Assembly (NCBI GenBank): GCA_963703045.1
Contig: OY969782.1
Coordinates: 1,488,001-1,552,000, forward strand
DNA length: 64,000 bases
Direction: 5' to 3'
DNA from: Miltoncostaea sp963703045
GTDB lineage: Bacteria; Actinomycetota; Thermoleophilia; Miltoncostaeales; Miltoncostaeaceae
Position 1 is the first letter of the stretch, and the number at the start of each line of letters is the position of its first letter. Position numbers and translations under genes: made by a program. Below are positions 1 through 7,566 of this stretch, piece by piece. Below the pieces are notes generated by a model, which was not told the origin of the DNA, did no database searches, and was given only the letters and a program-made list of their open reading frames with translations.

Positions 1-1
1 C

Positions 2-835
2 GACCTGCGTGATCCCATCATGGTCGCGGCCTTCGGCGGATGGAACGACGCGGCGGCGGCGGCGTCGAGCGCGGTCGTTTTCCTCGGCGAGCGCTACGGG
101 GCGAGCCGCGTGGCCGCGATCGACCCCGAGGAGTTCTACGACTTCCAGGCCACCCGCCCGCTGATCGACCTGACCGACGGCGAGCACAACGCCGACATCG
201 TGTGGCCCGAGGTCGAGGTGCTCGTCGCCCGTCCTCCCGACGGCGCCCACGATTTCGTGCTGGTCGCCGGCGCCGAGCCCTCGATGCGCTGGCGCGCCTT
301 CTGCACCCTGCTGCTCGACGCCGCCACGGCCCTCGGGGTGCGCCGCGTCGTGACCCTCGGCTCGCTGCTGGCCGACGTCGTGCACAACCACCCGATCCGG
401 CTCACGGGCATGGCCTCCGACCCGGCCCTCGTCGCGGATCTCAACTTCCGCGCGCCGAGCTATGCCGGGCCGACGGGCATCGTCGGCGTCGTGCACCAGG
501 CCGCGACCGCGGCGGGCTTCGAGAGCATCTCGTTGTGGGCCCCGGTGTCGCACTACGCCGCGGGACTCACCAACTCGAAGGGCAGCCTCGCGCTCATCCG
601 CGCGCTCGAGCAGGTGACCGGGGTCGAGGTGGACGCCGGCGAGCTGGAGCGGGCCGCCGAGGGCTTCGAGAACCAGGTCGCCCGGGCCGTCGAGGCCGAG
701 CCGCGGCTGCGTCAGCTCGTCGAGCAGCTCGAGGAGGCCGCCGAGCGGGCCGACGAGTCCGAGTCGCTGCCGACCGGCGACGAGCTCGCCGCGGAGCTCG
801 AGAAGTACCTGCGCGAGCACGACGACCCCGCCTAG
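2..835 (+). CDS. PAC2 family protein (5' end cut by window)
   Basis: The reading frame is open from the first bases of the window. Six residues (DLRDPI) precede the first internal Met at position 20, so the true start most likely lies outside. The visible 277 residues carry the PAC2 (proteasome assembly chaperone) hallmarks: an N-terminal VAAFGGWNDA segment, a central V-TLGSL strand, and NSKG/SLALIRALE near residue 195. A charged helical tail rich in Glu follows. Actinobacterial PAC2 proteins are cytoplasmic and of unproven function. The TAG stop shares a CTAG tetramer (832-835) with the stop of the convergent membrane-protein gene. Confidence 0.85.
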   Translation, partial: DLRDPIMVAAFGGWNDAAAAASSAVVFLGERYGASRVAAIDPEEFYDFQATRPLIDLTDGEHNADIVWPEVEVLVARPPDGAHDFVLVAGAEPSMRWRAFCTLLLDAATALGVRRVVTLGSLLADVVHNHPIRLTGMASDPALVADLNFRAPSYAGPTGIVGVVHQAATAAGFESISLWAPVSHYAAGLTNSKGSLALIRALEQVTGVEVDAGELERAAEGFENQVARAVEAEPRLRQLVEQLEEAAERADESESLPTGDELAAELEKYLREHDDPA

Positions 836-1534
836 GGCCGCTCCCCGGGCGTCCAGTCGGGGGCGGGGGTCTGTGGCGGCTTCGGCAGGTGCCGCTCCCA
901 ACGTGACCCCGGCCGGGCCGGCCGCACCGCGCCCACCAGGCCGACCGGCCAGAGCAGGAACCCGACCACGCCGGTGGTCCACTTGCCCTTCGCGAGGCAG
1001 ACGAGGGCCGAGGCCACCGACAGCGCGTGGTAGACGACGATCACCGCCCCGCCGGCGGGATCGGCGCCCGCGATCACCCGCCCCCAGAACGGGGCCCCCA
1101 GGGCGACCATGGCGATGAGGACGGCGGCGATGATGACGGCGTCGATCGACCGCCGGCCCTCCTCGGTCCAGTAGACGTCGCGCAGGTGCAGCCACAGCGC
1201 GAATTCGTCGAGCACGAGGGCGCTCGCCCACCCCGAAGGCCGTCGGGATGAGCCACCACAGCCACCACGGCGGGGACGGGTCGAAGGCGATCTCGGCGAA
1301 GCCGGCCCCGAGCAGCAGGAAGATGCCGGGCACCATGTGGTGGATGCGCGTGCCGGCCACCGACAGGTTGCCCGGCCCCACGCCACGCCGGGCCATGTGC
1401 GTGTACCCCCGCACGCAGCCGAAGGTGACCAGGAAGGCGGCCAGCACCATCTGGGCCGGGCGGAAGCCCGCGCGCACGACCTCTTCGTCGAAGGCCCGCA
1501 CGACCGGGAACGCGTCGGACAGCCAGCCACCCAT
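832..1534 (-). CDS. Integral membrane protein, frameshifted
   Basis: Read from ATG 1534, the protein starts MGGWLSDAFPVVRAF and has hydrophobic segments (FRPAQMVLAAFLVTF, HHMVPGIFLLLGAGF, WWLWWLIPTAFG). The frame is then lost near 1228-1234. It resumes one frame over with ALVLDEFALWLHLRDVYW, further membrane helices (IIAAVLIAMVALGAPF, TTGVVGFLLWPVGLVG) and a proline-rich tail. The LDEFALWLHL-DVYW motif is typical of an uncharacterised actinobacterial integral membrane family. Removing one G from the GGGG run restores a continuous protein, so a sequencing error or very recent mutation is likely. The stop TAG is nested in the same CTAG as the convergent PAC2 stop. Function unknown. Confidence 0.7.
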
Positions 1535-1544
1535 GATGGGGACG

Positions 1545-3180
1545 CTACTCGCCCTCGGGCGGCGCCTTGTAGGTCCACGTGAACCGCTCGTCGCGCTTGA
1601 GCTCGTCGCCGACCCGCACCTGGCGCGTGTAGGCCACCGAGAAGGCGGTGCCCTCGACCGGGTCGCCCTCGGTCCGGGTGGTGACGCGACGGCGCAGCTT
1701 GGACGAATACATGCGCACGGTGATGCCGGAGTCGTCGGCCTCGGCCCTGATGAGCACGCCCGCCGGCCAGTCGTTCTCGAAGATCATCTCGGGACCGCCC
1801 CACGAGACCGTGGCCTCGCGGCCGGCCGGGTAGCGCGTGATCCAGAACTCGTGCGGCGTGTGCGTGACGATGCGCATGCCCGCGAAGAACGCGGCGTTGA
1901 ACGTCGTGGTCGACAGCTGGCTGACCCCGCCGCCGACCGCGTCCTCGAGCTCGCCGGCGTTGATCTGCGGCGCCGGCACGAACCCACGCGCCGTCGTCCG
2001 CTCGCCGAGCGTCTCGTTGAGCGAGAACGTGCCGCCGGCCGGCACGACCGTGCCGTCGAGGATCGCGCGCGGCCTTCTTGATGTTGGTGACGCGCGGCGG
2101 GCAGCAGGTGTAGGGGGTGCGGAACTCGCTCACCAGCTCGCGGATGCGCAGGCGCTGGGCCTCGGCGGTCGTGCGCGCGGGTGCGACGGCCCGGATCGCG
2201 ACCCGCACCGGGCTCGTGCCCGTGCGCCGCTCGATGCGCCGGGCGAGCGTGGCGGCGTCGAGCGCGCGGCCTTCGGTCGCCGCGGTCACGGAGACCGAAC
2301 CGTCCTTCACCGCGAAGCCGGCCGAACGCGCCTCGCGGAGGACGCCCGGGAATCCGGGGGCCACCGCGGCGGCGATCGTCGCCGGGTCGAGGCGCACCGC
2401 GATCTGCTCGTCCTCCACCGGGAACCGCAGCGCCTCGACGAGGGTGTCGCGCGGCACGTCCGCGCGGCCGCCGCCGCCCGTCACCCGCACGCGCCGCGAC
2501 ACCATGCGCAGCGCGGTCGTCCGCGCCGCCATCGCCTGGGCGTCGCTGACGGCCGGCTCGACCACGGTCACGGGCAGCTCGATGCGCGGGGCGAGCGTGC
2601 CGAGCCGCCGCTGCAGCACGGCGGCGTCGACCGCGCGTCCGGCCCGGGCCGGCGTCACCACGACGCGCCCGCCCCCGACGCCGACCTTCGCCGGCCTGCC
2701 GGGGGTGTCGATGCGGGCGGTCACCTTCGCGACCAGCGCGCGCGCCCGCGACGAGGTCACCCGGTAGCTCAACGGGATGTCGCGGGACGCCTCGAGCCCC
2801 ACCTCGCCGCGGATGCGGTTCCAGAGCGACGGCCGGCGCATCGCCTGCCGCACCGCCAGGCGCGCGCGCGGCTCGGGCCCGAGGTCGGCGACCGGCACGG
2901 TGATGGGGAAGCCGGGCTCCCCGTCGAGCACGATCTCGACGGCGCCGGTCGGCTCGGGCGCCCCGGCGAGCACCGCCCGCTCGGCCTCCGCGGCGCCCAA
3001 CCCGCCCACGCCGACGCCGCCGATGCTCACGCCCGCGGGCACGCGGTCGTCGGGCGCCGTGGCCACGCGGGCGCCGACCAGGCCGGCCGAGCCGAGCAGC
3101 ACCACGAGGCCCGCGACGGTCGCCACGAGGGTCTCGGTTCGTCGTGGACGGGGCAGGCGCACGACCGCGCAGTGTGCCAC
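1545..3180 (-). CDS. VanW family protein, frameshifted
   Basis: A GTG start at 3180 (alternative GTG 3162) gives a short basic N-terminus, one membrane segment (TLVATVAGLVVLLGSAGLVGA) and an extracytoplasmic region with two repeated peptidoglycan-binding-like domains. The VanW core follows: TPYTCCPPRVTNIKKAA, then PAGGTFSLNETLGERT, GGGVSQLSTTTFNAAF and HTPHEFWITRYPAGREATV. The reading frame breaks between KKAA and PAGGTF at about 2061-2072, inside a GCGCGCG run. Two missing bases (GC) would restore an ordinary KKAAR-ILDGTVV linker. VanW proteins are cell-wall associated; their biochemical role is not established. It lies 10 bp upstream of the membrane-protein gene at 832-1534. Confidence 0.8.
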
Positions 3181-3220
3181 TCCGGCCACCCGACCCCGAA
3201 CCCGGGGGTCGCGCGGCCGG

Positions 3221-3580
3221 CTACCGCCGTACGGGCGCCGTCCCGGCCAGCAGGTCGCGCGCGCGGGTGAGCGCGCCGGTCGCCATGCGCATCGCGCCGG
3301 TGCGCAGGCGATGCCGCGCCACCAGCACCTCGAGCTCGCGCCGGGTGCGCGCCTCCGCGATCCGGGCCCCCGCCCGCTCGTAGCGGGCGAGCGCGCGGGC
3401 CCCGCGGCGCCCGGTCGAGGGGTCGTCACCGCCGGCCATCGCCGCGCACACGGCGGCCGCCAGCTCGTCGAGCACCGCCTCGGCACGCGCCCGCGCGCGG
3501 CGCAGCGCGCGGCGGCGGGCGGCGCCGGCAACCGCCACAGCGGCTCCGGCCACGCCGGCCACGATCAGGAGCTCGAGCAT
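3221..3580 (-). CDS. Small membrane-anchored hypothetical protein
   Basis: 119 residues starting MLELLIVAGVAGAAVAVAGA, a single N-terminal membrane segment or uncleaved signal. An Arg/Ala-rich, probably helical cytoplasmic part follows (RRRALRRARARAEAVLDELAAAV and later ARTRRELEVLVARHRLRTG). No recognised domain. It sits 14 bp after the MarP-like gene and 40 bp before the VanW gene on the same strand, so it is probably co-transcribed with them in an envelope operon. Confidence 0.65.
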   Translation of the reverse strand: MLELLIVAGVAGAAVAVAGAARRRALRRARARAEAVLDELAAAVCAAMAGGDDPSTGRRGARALARYERAGARIAEARTRRELEVLVARHRLRTGAMRMATGALTRARDLLAGTAPVRR

Positions 3581-3594
3581 CGTTCGAGGTTAGC

Positions 3595-4734
3595 TCAGGC
3601 GCAGGGCCCGGTGCTCACGGGGCCCAGGTCCGCGCCCAGCCCGCGGCGGATCGCGGCCGGGGGCACGGCCGCGCCCGAGTCGCCGTCGGCGCTGCCCCCG
3701 AAGATCATCGCGACGACCCGGCCCCCGGTGTCGACGACCGGTCCGCCGCTGCTGCCGGGGCCGAGGCTCCCGCGGGTCACCACGATGCTCCGCGGCCGGG
3801 GGCCATCGCCGTAGGCGTCGGGCGCGAGCACGGTGCGCGGGGCGGCGGCCGTGACGACCTCGGCGGTCAGGCCGCCTCCGCCGGGGAACCCGAGCAGCAC
3901 GACGGTCTGGCCCGAGCGCGGCGCGTCCGCGAGGGGGAGCGCGGGCAGGTCGAGCCCCGCGACCCGCATGAGCGCCACGTCGTTGCCGGCATCCACGTAG
4001 ACCGCCCGCGCCGGCAGCGACCGCCCGCCGGGCACGATCGCCCGGGTCTCGGCCTGGCCCGCGACGACGTGGGCGTTGGTGGCCACGAGGTCGTCGCCCA
4101 CCACCCAGGCGCTGCCCTGGGTCGCCAGCCCGCAGGCCCGCCCCCGGAGCTGCAGTACCGACCGCTGGGCGCGGGTCGCGGCGCCGCTCGCCGACACCGA
4201 CGCGTCCGGCTCGGGCAGGGCCGACGCGGGCAGCGGCAGCAGCGGGAACGGATCGACCCGGACCAGCGCGCCGAGCACCCGGTCGGGCGGGAGCGCCCGC
4301 AGCGTCGCGGCGAGGATGGTCGAGCGCTGCACCTCGTCGCGAAGGGCCGTCGCCCGGTCGCCCGGTCCGTAGAGCGCGACCGCGGCCAGCAGCCAGGCGA
4401 GGGCGAGCCCGAGGAAGGCCCCGAGCACGAGCCCTCCCCCCTGATCGATCCGCCGCGCCGGTCCGCGCACCACGCGCCGCCGCAGGGGCGCGGCGAGCGA
4501 GAGCAGGATGACCTGGGCGAGGCTCGCGCCCACGATCGCCCCCGCCAGCGACACGAGGGGCAGCCAGAGCGACTCGCGCCCGGCGGGCAGCACCAGCGGG
4601 GCCAGCCGCGAGCCGGCGAGCGCCCCCACCGCCAGCCCGAGCAGCGACAGCACCTGCTCGAGCAGCCCACGGGACCTCCCGAAGAGGGCCCAGACGAACA
4701 TCCAGGCCAGCACGATCCCGTCGACCGGGGTCAC
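3595..4734 (-). CDS. MarP-like membrane serine protease (CvpA + trypsin-like domain)
   Basis: 379 residues. Residues 1-125 hold about four membrane segments of the CvpA/colicin V production type. Residues 190-379 form a trypsin-like protease with His222 (TNAHVV), Asp252 (AGNDVALM) and Ser329 (GPGSSGGP). Cys201 and Cys378 flank the protease domain, at positions matching the disulfide of Mycobacterium MarP (Rv3671c), which stabilises that enzyme. MarP is a periplasmic protease needed for acid and oxidative-stress resistance; the same role here is inference. GTG start 4734. It is divergent from a DsbA-family gene that could help form such a disulfide. Confidence 0.85.
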   Translation of the reverse strand: MTPVDGIVLAWMFVWALFGRSRGLLEQVLSLLGLAVGALAGSRLAPLVLPAGRESLWLPLVSLAGAIVGASLAQVILLSLAAPLRRRVVRGPARRIDQGGGLVLGAFLGLALAWLLAAVALYGPGDRATALRDEVQRSTILAATLRALPPDRVLGALVRVDPFPLLPLPASALPEPDASVSASGAATRAQRSVLQLRGRACGLATQGSAWVVGDDLVATNAHVVAGQAETRAIVPGGRSLPARAVYVDAGNDVALMRVAGLDLPALPLADAPRSGQTVVLLGFPGGGGLTAEVVTAAAPRTVLAPDAYGDGPRPRSIVVTRGSLGPGSSGGPVVDTGGRVVAMIFGGSADGDSGAAVPPAAIRRGLGADLGPVSTGPCA

Positions 4735-4759
4735 CGGGGCGCCGCCGCCCGGGGCCGCC

Positions 4760-4765
4760 TAGTGT
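4760..4765 (+). promoter_or_regulatory. Candidate -10 box (TAGTGT) for the DsbA-family gene
   Basis: TAGTGT fits the TANNNT consensus seen repeatedly in this window. It would start transcription near 4772, about 28 nt before the GTG start, leaving room for the GGAGG ribosome binding site. No clear -35 is seen. Confidence 0.35.
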
Positions 4766-4799
4766 GGGATCGTCGGCCCGCACGCGATCGGAGGATGCC

Positions 4800-5435
4800 G
4801 TGGCCCAGGACGAGCCCGTCCACGTGACGATCTGGAGCGACGTGGTCTGCCCCTTCTGCAACGTGGCCCGGGAGCGGGCGGCGTGGCTGCGCGCGGCGGG
4901 CGCCCGGGTGGAGTGGCTGCCCTACGACCTGCACCCCGAGTACCCGCCCGAGGGGCTCGCCCGCGAGGAGCTGCTCAGCCGCTTCCCCGCCGGCGCCCGC
5001 GAGGCGTTCCGGCGCATGAACGAGGATGCGGGGATGGTCTACAACCCCCATCCCGAGCGCATCCCCAACACCCGCCGGGCGCTCGAGCTGATCGAGTGGG
5101 GACGCGCCAACGGCGTGGGCGACTCCCTGCACGAGCGCGTGATGGACGCCTACTGGACCGAGGGGCGCGACATCACCGGCTGGGACGGCCTCGAGCCGCT
5201 GCTCGACGAGCTCGGCCTCGACACGGCCCGCGCACGCGAGGAGGTCGATGCCGGCCTGTACCGCGCCGCCGTCGACGCCTCCACCCGCCACGCGCAGAGC
5301 GCCGGCATCAACGCCGTGCCGGCGTTCGTGCTCGACGGCCGCCTGCTGGTGAGCGGCGCCCAGCCCCACGAGGTGTTCGAGCGGGCGCTCGAGGAGGTCG
5401 CGGCGATGCGCGCCGAGTCCCCGGCGGGCGGCTGA
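4800..5435 (+). CDS. DsbA family oxidoreductase (FrnE-like)
   Basis: GTG 4800 is preceded by GGAGG (4790-4794) at 5 nt spacing, so it is preferred over an upstream in-frame GTG at 4764. The 211-residue protein has a thioredoxin-fold N-terminus with an active site C17-P-F-C20 in IWSDVVCPFCN. A helical insertion follows, then a C-terminal cis-Pro region (GINAVPAFVLDGR) and SGAQPHEVFERALEE. This is the FrnE/2-hydroxychromene-isomerase-like branch of DSBA. There is no signal peptide, so it probably acts in the cytoplasm as a thiol-disulfide oxidoreductase. Its substrate is not evident. Confidence 0.88.
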   Translation: MAQDEPVHVTIWSDVVCPFCNVARERAAWLRAAGARVEWLPYDLHPEYPPEGLAREELLSRFPAGAREAFRRMNEDAGMVYNPHPERIPNTRRALELIEWGRANGVGDSLHERVMDAYWTEGRDITGWDGLEPLLDELGLDTARAREEVDAGLYRAAVDASTRHAQSAGINAVPAFVLDGRLLVSGAQPHEVFERALEEVAAMRAESPAGG

Positions 5436-5540
5436 CCCGGGCATCGGGGGAGTGTGCCACGGACACCGGGACGGGCGAGCATCGCCCGGCCCGCCCGTCC
5501 ACCGGGGAACGGGTGACGGCGGCCGGCGCGCCCCCGGGGC

Positions 5541-5552
5541 GGTGCCGGCACC
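5541..5552. repeat. 12-bp perfect palindrome upstream of first ssb
   Basis: GGTGCCGGCACC lies in the 193-bp gap between the DsbA-family gene and ssb, 77 bp before the ssb start. It may be an operator or chance in GC-rich DNA. Nothing else in this gap is recognisable apart from the ssb ribosome binding site. Confidence 0.3.
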
Positions 5553-5624
5553 GGTGGGCGCGGAATCGCGTCCGGCCCCGCGGTCAGGATGGTGGTGACC
5601 GCTGGACACCCGATGTGGAGGTGG

Positions 5625-5975
5625 CGACATGCCGGCCGACCTCAACCGCGTGACCCTCGTGGGGCGCCTGACGCGCGATCCGGAGCTGCGCCACAGCGGT
5701 GGCGGAGATCCGATCTGCTCGATCCGCCTGGCGGTCTCGAGCAGATCGCGCGGCGACGGCGGCGAGTGGGGCGACCGCTCCAACTACTTCGACGTGACGG
5801 TCTTCGGCCGTCAGGCCGAGACCGCCTCGACCTACCTCTCCAAGGGCCGGCGGATCGGCGTCGACGGCCGGCTGTCGTGGCGCGAGTGGCAGGCCCAGGA
5901 CGGCTCCAAGCGCCAGAGCGTCGAGGTGATCGCCAACGACGTCTTCTTCCTCGACAGCCGGGGCGAGGGCGACGG
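5625..5975 (+). repeat. 351-bp exact direct repeat, copy 1 (within ssb)
   Basis: Base-for-base identical to 57129-57479, including every third codon position. It starts 4 nt before the ssb start codon and stops where the two Gly-rich linkers diverge (T at 5976 versus C at 57480). Flanks on both sides are unrelated. It is best explained by recent gene conversion between two ssb paralogues, or by an assembly artefact. Confidence 0.95.
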
Positions 5976-6096
5976 TGGCGGCGGTGCGAGCGAGCGGCGC
6001 AACGCCGACGACCTGGCGCCGGTGGGCGCGGCCGCGACGGGCGGCGGCTCCTCCGCGGCGGGCGGGGCGGGCCCGGACACCGACATCCCCTTCTGA
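5629..6096 (+). CDS. ssb: Single-stranded DNA-binding protein, stand-alone copy
   Basis: 155 residues with an N-terminal OB fold (NRVTLVGRLTRDPELRH, SNYFDVTVFGRQAE, GRRIGVDGRLSWREWQ). A Gly/Ala-rich linker follows, ending in the acidic tip DTDIPF that recruits replication and repair partners. A GGAGG motif 8-9 nt upstream supports the ATG. The first 349 coding bases are identical to the rpsF-operon ssb at 57133, but the linkers differ (ASERRNADDLAPVG here). Actinobacteria often have a second SSB; the sequence identity is what is odd. It stands alone, with no operon partner on its strand. Confidence 0.95.
   Translation: MPADLNRVTLVGRLTRDPELRHSGGGDPICSIRLAVSSRSRGDGGEWGDRSNYFDVTVFGRQAETASTYLSKGRRIGVDGRLSWREWQAQDGSKRQSVEVIANDVFFLDSRGEGDGGGGASERRNADDLAPVGAAATGGGSSAAGGAGPDTDIPF
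5711..5748 (+). repeat. 12-bp perfect inverted repeat inside ssb
   Basis: Left arm 5711-5722 (CGATCTGCTCGA) pairs perfectly with right arm 5737-5748. The 14-nt spacer can itself form CCGCC/GGCGG. The same hairpin occurs in the second copy at 57215-57252. It encodes part of the OB fold, so it could be a coding coincidence or an mRNA structure. Confidence 0.5.
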
Positions 6097-6136
6097 GCAG
6101 CCGGGGCGCGGCGCGCCGGGGAGCCGGGGCGGCTCC

Positions 6137-6946
6137 TCAGCGCGCCCGGCGCGAGATGACCTCGCCGCGCCCGCGGGTGGGCGCCCAGCGCGTGACGTAG
6201 GCGCGGCCGGCGCCGAGGGCCGTCGTCCAGAGGATGCGCCCCGGTCCGCGCACGGTCACGAGCGTGCGGATGGGTCCGCCCGACAGGCGGCGCAGCCGCA
6301 GATAGGAGGTCGAGGCCGCCTGCTCGACCCAGAGGATCCGCCCCGACGCGAGCGACGGGTTGACCTGCAGGCCGGTGACCGACGAGGCGACGAGACGGCC
6401 GCCGGTGGGCCGCCGCACCGAGGCGACGCGGATCTCCGACCGGCGGCCGGCCGCGACGTGCCAGGCGATGAACCCCCCGCGCAGGGCGGGACGGCCGAGG
6501 TCGGTGCCCCGGCCGACGCTCGCGACGGTGCGGCCGCGGCGCGTGCGGGCATCGAAGAGCCCGAGGCGCTGCCCCGACCGTCCCACCCGCACGTAGGCCA
6601 GGCGGGGCCAGTCGATCGCCGGCTTGGTGAAGGGGCCGTCGAGGCGGGCGACCTCCTCGCCCGTGCGCCAGCGCACCACCCTCAGGCCGGTCGCGTCGGC
6701 GTAGGCGAGCAGGCCCCCGTCGAGGGCCGGCGAGCGCGCGCCCTCGTACCGCACGGGCGGCGCGCCGGGGCTGCGCACGACCACCGCCGGCCCATCGGCC
6801 CCGAGCACGGCGACGGCGACGACGCGCCCCGAGGCGGCCGGGTCGTGGACGCCGGACACGCCCTGCCCCTGGCCGAGGGCCGCCGAGGCGGTCAGGCCCA
6901 GCAGCGCGAGGGCGGCGACGAGCGACGGTGCCCGGTGGCTCAGCAC
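6137..6946 (-). CDS. Secreted propeller-like protein of the Mau-like operon
   Basis: GTG 6946 overlaps the end of the upstream MauA-like gene (stop 6942-6940), which implies translational coupling. The 269-residue product starts with a signal peptide (VLSHRAPSLVAALALLGLTA, cleavage probably after ALG). It then shows about five repeats of the form P-x-L-x-G-x-(L/I)-A/L-(Y/W) followed by L-x-(L/V)-x-x-x-R, e.g. PALDGGLLAYAD, PAIDWPRLAYVR, PALRGGFIAWHV, PSLASGRILWVE. This spacing is typical of TolB/WD-like propeller blades. No catalytic residues are evident. In classical mau operons the large subunit is also a propeller; equivalence here is only a hypothesis. Confidence 0.7.
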   Translation of the reverse strand: MLSHRAPSLVAALALLGLTASAALGQGQGVSGVHDPAASGRVVAVAVLGADGPAVVVRSPGAPPVRYEGARSPALDGGLLAYADATGLRVVRWRTGEEVARLDGPFTKPAIDWPRLAYVRVGRSGQRLGLFDARTRRGRTVASVGRGTDLGRPALRGGFIAWHVAAGRRSEIRVASVRRPTGGRLVASSVTGLQVNPSLASGRILWVEQAASTSYLRLRRLSGGPIRTLVTVRGPGRILWTTALGAGRAYVTRWAPTRGRGEVISRRAR

Positions 6947-7566
6947 GGCACCCCGGTGTCGACGTACATCACGCAGAAGACGCGCCGGCCCGGCCGGCAG
7001 TAGCCGCGCAGCGATGCGTCGCCGTTGATGCGCACGCGGCTGGTCGAGCAGCAGTCGGCGAGCTTGCGGATCTGGCCGTTGCAGCAGCGGTACCAGGCAC
7101 CCTGCGTGCGGGTCTCGACGCCGTGGAGCCGGGGGACCCACTCCTCGCAGAGGCGCGTGCGCGGCGCGGGCGCCAGGGGCGAGCCATCGGGCGCCAGCAG
7201 CGGGTCCCCGTTGCGGCCGACCGGTCGTCCGAGGCCGTCGACGACCCGCCCGAGGTTGTCGATCGGCAGTCCGTCGCGGGGTCGCACGGGGAACCCGCGG
7301 GCGTCGATACGGGGCAGTTGGTAGGGGCTCGGGCACGAGCCGGTGGTCCAGGTGTGGCCGCAGAAGCCGTACCAGCCCTCGCGGGTGCGCCGCGTGCCGC
7401 GCACCCTGGCGGGACGCCGCTGCGATGCCGCCGGTGCGGCCCCGACGAGCGTGAGGGCGGCGGCGGCCACCCCGGCGAGGAAGGAGCGGCGGGTCGCGCT
7501 CTCGGCCAGTCGCCGCGACAGGTGCGAGGCCGCCCGGTCGACGATCTCGTCAGGGGGTCGCGACAC
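6940..7566 (-). CDS. Tat-exported Cys-rich protein, methylamine dehydrogenase light-chain-like
   Basis: 208 residues with a twin-arginine signal (T25-R-R-S-F-L30 then AGVAAAALTLVGAAPAA). The mature part has ten cysteines (69, 78, 140, 161, 162, 172, 173, 190, 198, 208) and four Trp (65, 73, 143, 158). The GAWYRCCNG...DCC and RVFCVMYVD patterns resemble the disulfide-knotted beta chain of methylamine dehydrogenase (MauA), which is also Tat-exported and carries tryptophan tryptophylquinone made from two Trp. Whether any Trp pair is cross-linked here cannot be seen. It overlaps the upstream MauE-thioredoxin gene by 17 nt. Family assignment is moderate; export and disulfide richness are clear. 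Confidence 0.7.
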   Translation of the reverse strand: MSRPPDEIVDRAASHLSRRLAESATRRSFLAGVAAAALTLVGAAPAASQRRPARVRGTRRTREGWYGFCGHTWTTGSCPSPYQLPRIDARGFPVRPRDGLPIDNLGRVVDGLGRPVGRNGDPLLAPDGSPLAPAPRTRLCEEWVPRLHGVETRTQGAWYRCCNGQIRKLADCCSTSRVRINGDASLRGYCRPGRRVFCVMYVDTGVPC

